Position numbers and translations under genes: made by a program. From positions 1 through 5,900 of the forward strand of contig WBXE01000152.1 of NCBI GenBank assembly GCA_008932955.1: 5,900 nt of DNA. Direction: 5' to 3'. Positions 5,277 to 5,900 of the stretch are shown here, one piece after another. The notes under the pieces are model-generated. The model made no database searches. It worked only from the letters and a program-made list of their open reading frames with translations, and was not told where the DNA came from. Source of the DNA: Verrucomicrobiota bacterium. Lineage in GTDB: Bacteria; Verrucomicrobiota; Verrucomicrobiia; Verrucomicrobiales; Akkermansiaceae. Position 1 is the stretch's first letter. Each line of letters begins with the position of its first letter.

Positions 5277-5900
5277 ATGGACCTATTAAGATTCACCACT
5301 GCCGGTTCCGTCGATGACGGCAAATCCACCCTCATCGGCCGCTTGCTTTACGATTCAAAATCCATTTTCGAGGACCAACTCGAAGCGATGGAGGAATCAT
5401 CGCGCCGCCGCGGCGACGGCAACGTCAATCTCGCCCTGCTCACCGACGGGCTCAAGGCCGAGCGCGAACAAGGTATCACCATCGACGTGGCCTATCGCTA
5501 TTTTGCCACGCCCAAACGCAAGTTCATCATCGCCGATACGCCGGGCCACATTCAATACACCCGCAATATGGTCACCGGTGCCTCCACCGCCAATCTGGCC
5601 ATCATCCTCATCGACGCCCGCAAAGGTGTCATCGAGCAAACCAAACGCCATAGCTTTGTGGCCAACTTGTTGCGCATCCAGCACCTGGTCGTCGCCGTCA
5701 ACAAGATGGATCTGGTCGACTTCAGCGAGGACGTTTACAAGCAAATCGTCGAGGATTTCCGCGAGTTTGTGTCGCGCCTCGACAATATCGTCGAAATTAC
5801 CTTCATCCCGATTTCCGCCCTCAATGGCGACAACATCGTCGATAAATCCACCAACATGCCCTGGCATGCCGGCCCCACCTTGCTCTATCACTTGGAGAAC
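5277..5900 (+). CDS. cysN: Sulfate adenylyltransferase subunit 1 (GTPase), 3' end outside window
   Basis: The frame runs from the ATG at 5277 to the right edge: 208 codons of a protein normally above 400 residues. CysN is the regulatory GTPase of ATP sulfurylase; its GTP hydrolysis drives APS formation by CysD. All G-domain motifs are visible: the P-loop GSVDDGKST (10-18), the switch I threonine in GITID (T68), DTPGH (87-91), NKMD (142-145) and SAL (180-182). The segment LLTDGLKAEREQGITIDVAY is characteristic of CysN among EF-Tu-like GTPases. The start is well supported, since DLLRFTTAGSVDDGKS is the usual N-terminus. The cysteine often found before the P-loop glycine is Ala9 here. Whether a CysC domain is fused at the C-terminus cannot be seen; the separate cysC upstream makes this less likely. 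It probably shares a transcript with cysD through the inserted cassette. Confidence 0.97.
   Translation, partial: MDLLRFTTAGSVDDGKSTLIGRLLYDSKSIFEDQLEAMEESSRRRGDGNVNLALLTDGLKAEREQGITIDVAYRYFATPKRKFIIADTPGHIQYTRNMVTGASTANLAIILIDARKGVIEQTKRHSFVANLLRIQHLVVAVNKMDLVDFSEDVYKQIVEDFREFVSRLDNIVEITFIPISALNGDNIVDKSTNMPWHAGPTLLYHLEN

Noticed and set aside
5397..5891. 164-residue open frame on the minus strand
   Set aside because: It lies wholly opposite the conserved G domain of cysN and shows no family signature; it is a codon-bias shadow.

Overview
The window holds seven genes or gene fragments, all on the + strand, plus four structured or repetitive intergenic stretches. No tRNA, rRNA, CRISPR array, transposase or origin is visible, and no gene-free stretch reaches 300 bases. 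It looks like a moderately GC-rich, Gram-negative-type bacterium. I favour Verrucomicrobiota or a related PVC lineage. The reasons are a eukaryote-like UDP-glucose dehydrogenase, almost no Shine-Dalgarno motifs before starts, and degenerate 7-bp repeats between genes. This assignment is inference and no marker gene confirms it.

Layout. (1) 1-320: the C-terminal end of a GHMP-family sugar kinase. (2) 321-465: a repeat-rich, potentially hairpin-forming spacer built from GTCTTNN/GAAGACN heptamers. (3) 466-2634: a WecG/TagA/CpsF glycosyltransferase and, 12 nt later, a UDP-glucose 6-dehydrogenase. This looks like the tail of an exopolysaccharide or surface-glycan operon. (4) 2635-2786: a spacer with two palindromes sharing the arm AGCGGCG, then a T8 tract. 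(5) 2787-5900: the sulfate-activation genes cysC, cysD and cysN, the last cut by the window edge. A good sigma-70-like promoter lies before cysD. (6) Between cysD and cysN, which are normally adjacent, sits a two-gene cassette. It encodes a 64-aa helical protein overlapping a 187-aa AbiEii/MNT-like nucleotidyltransferase and resembles a toxin-antitoxin or mobile accessory module. A second heptamer-repeat stretch separates it from cysN.

How the genes fit together. CysD and CysN make adenylyl sulfate (APS) from sulfate and ATP, and CysC phosphorylates APS to PAPS. UDP-glucose dehydrogenase supplies UDP-glucuronate, and the WecG-type enzyme adds a sugar to a lipid-linked intermediate. Side by side they suggest a locus supplying precursors for an acidic, possibly sulfated, surface polysaccharide. 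Ordinary sulfate assimilation is the alternative. No sulfotransferase or PAPS reductase is in view to decide between them.
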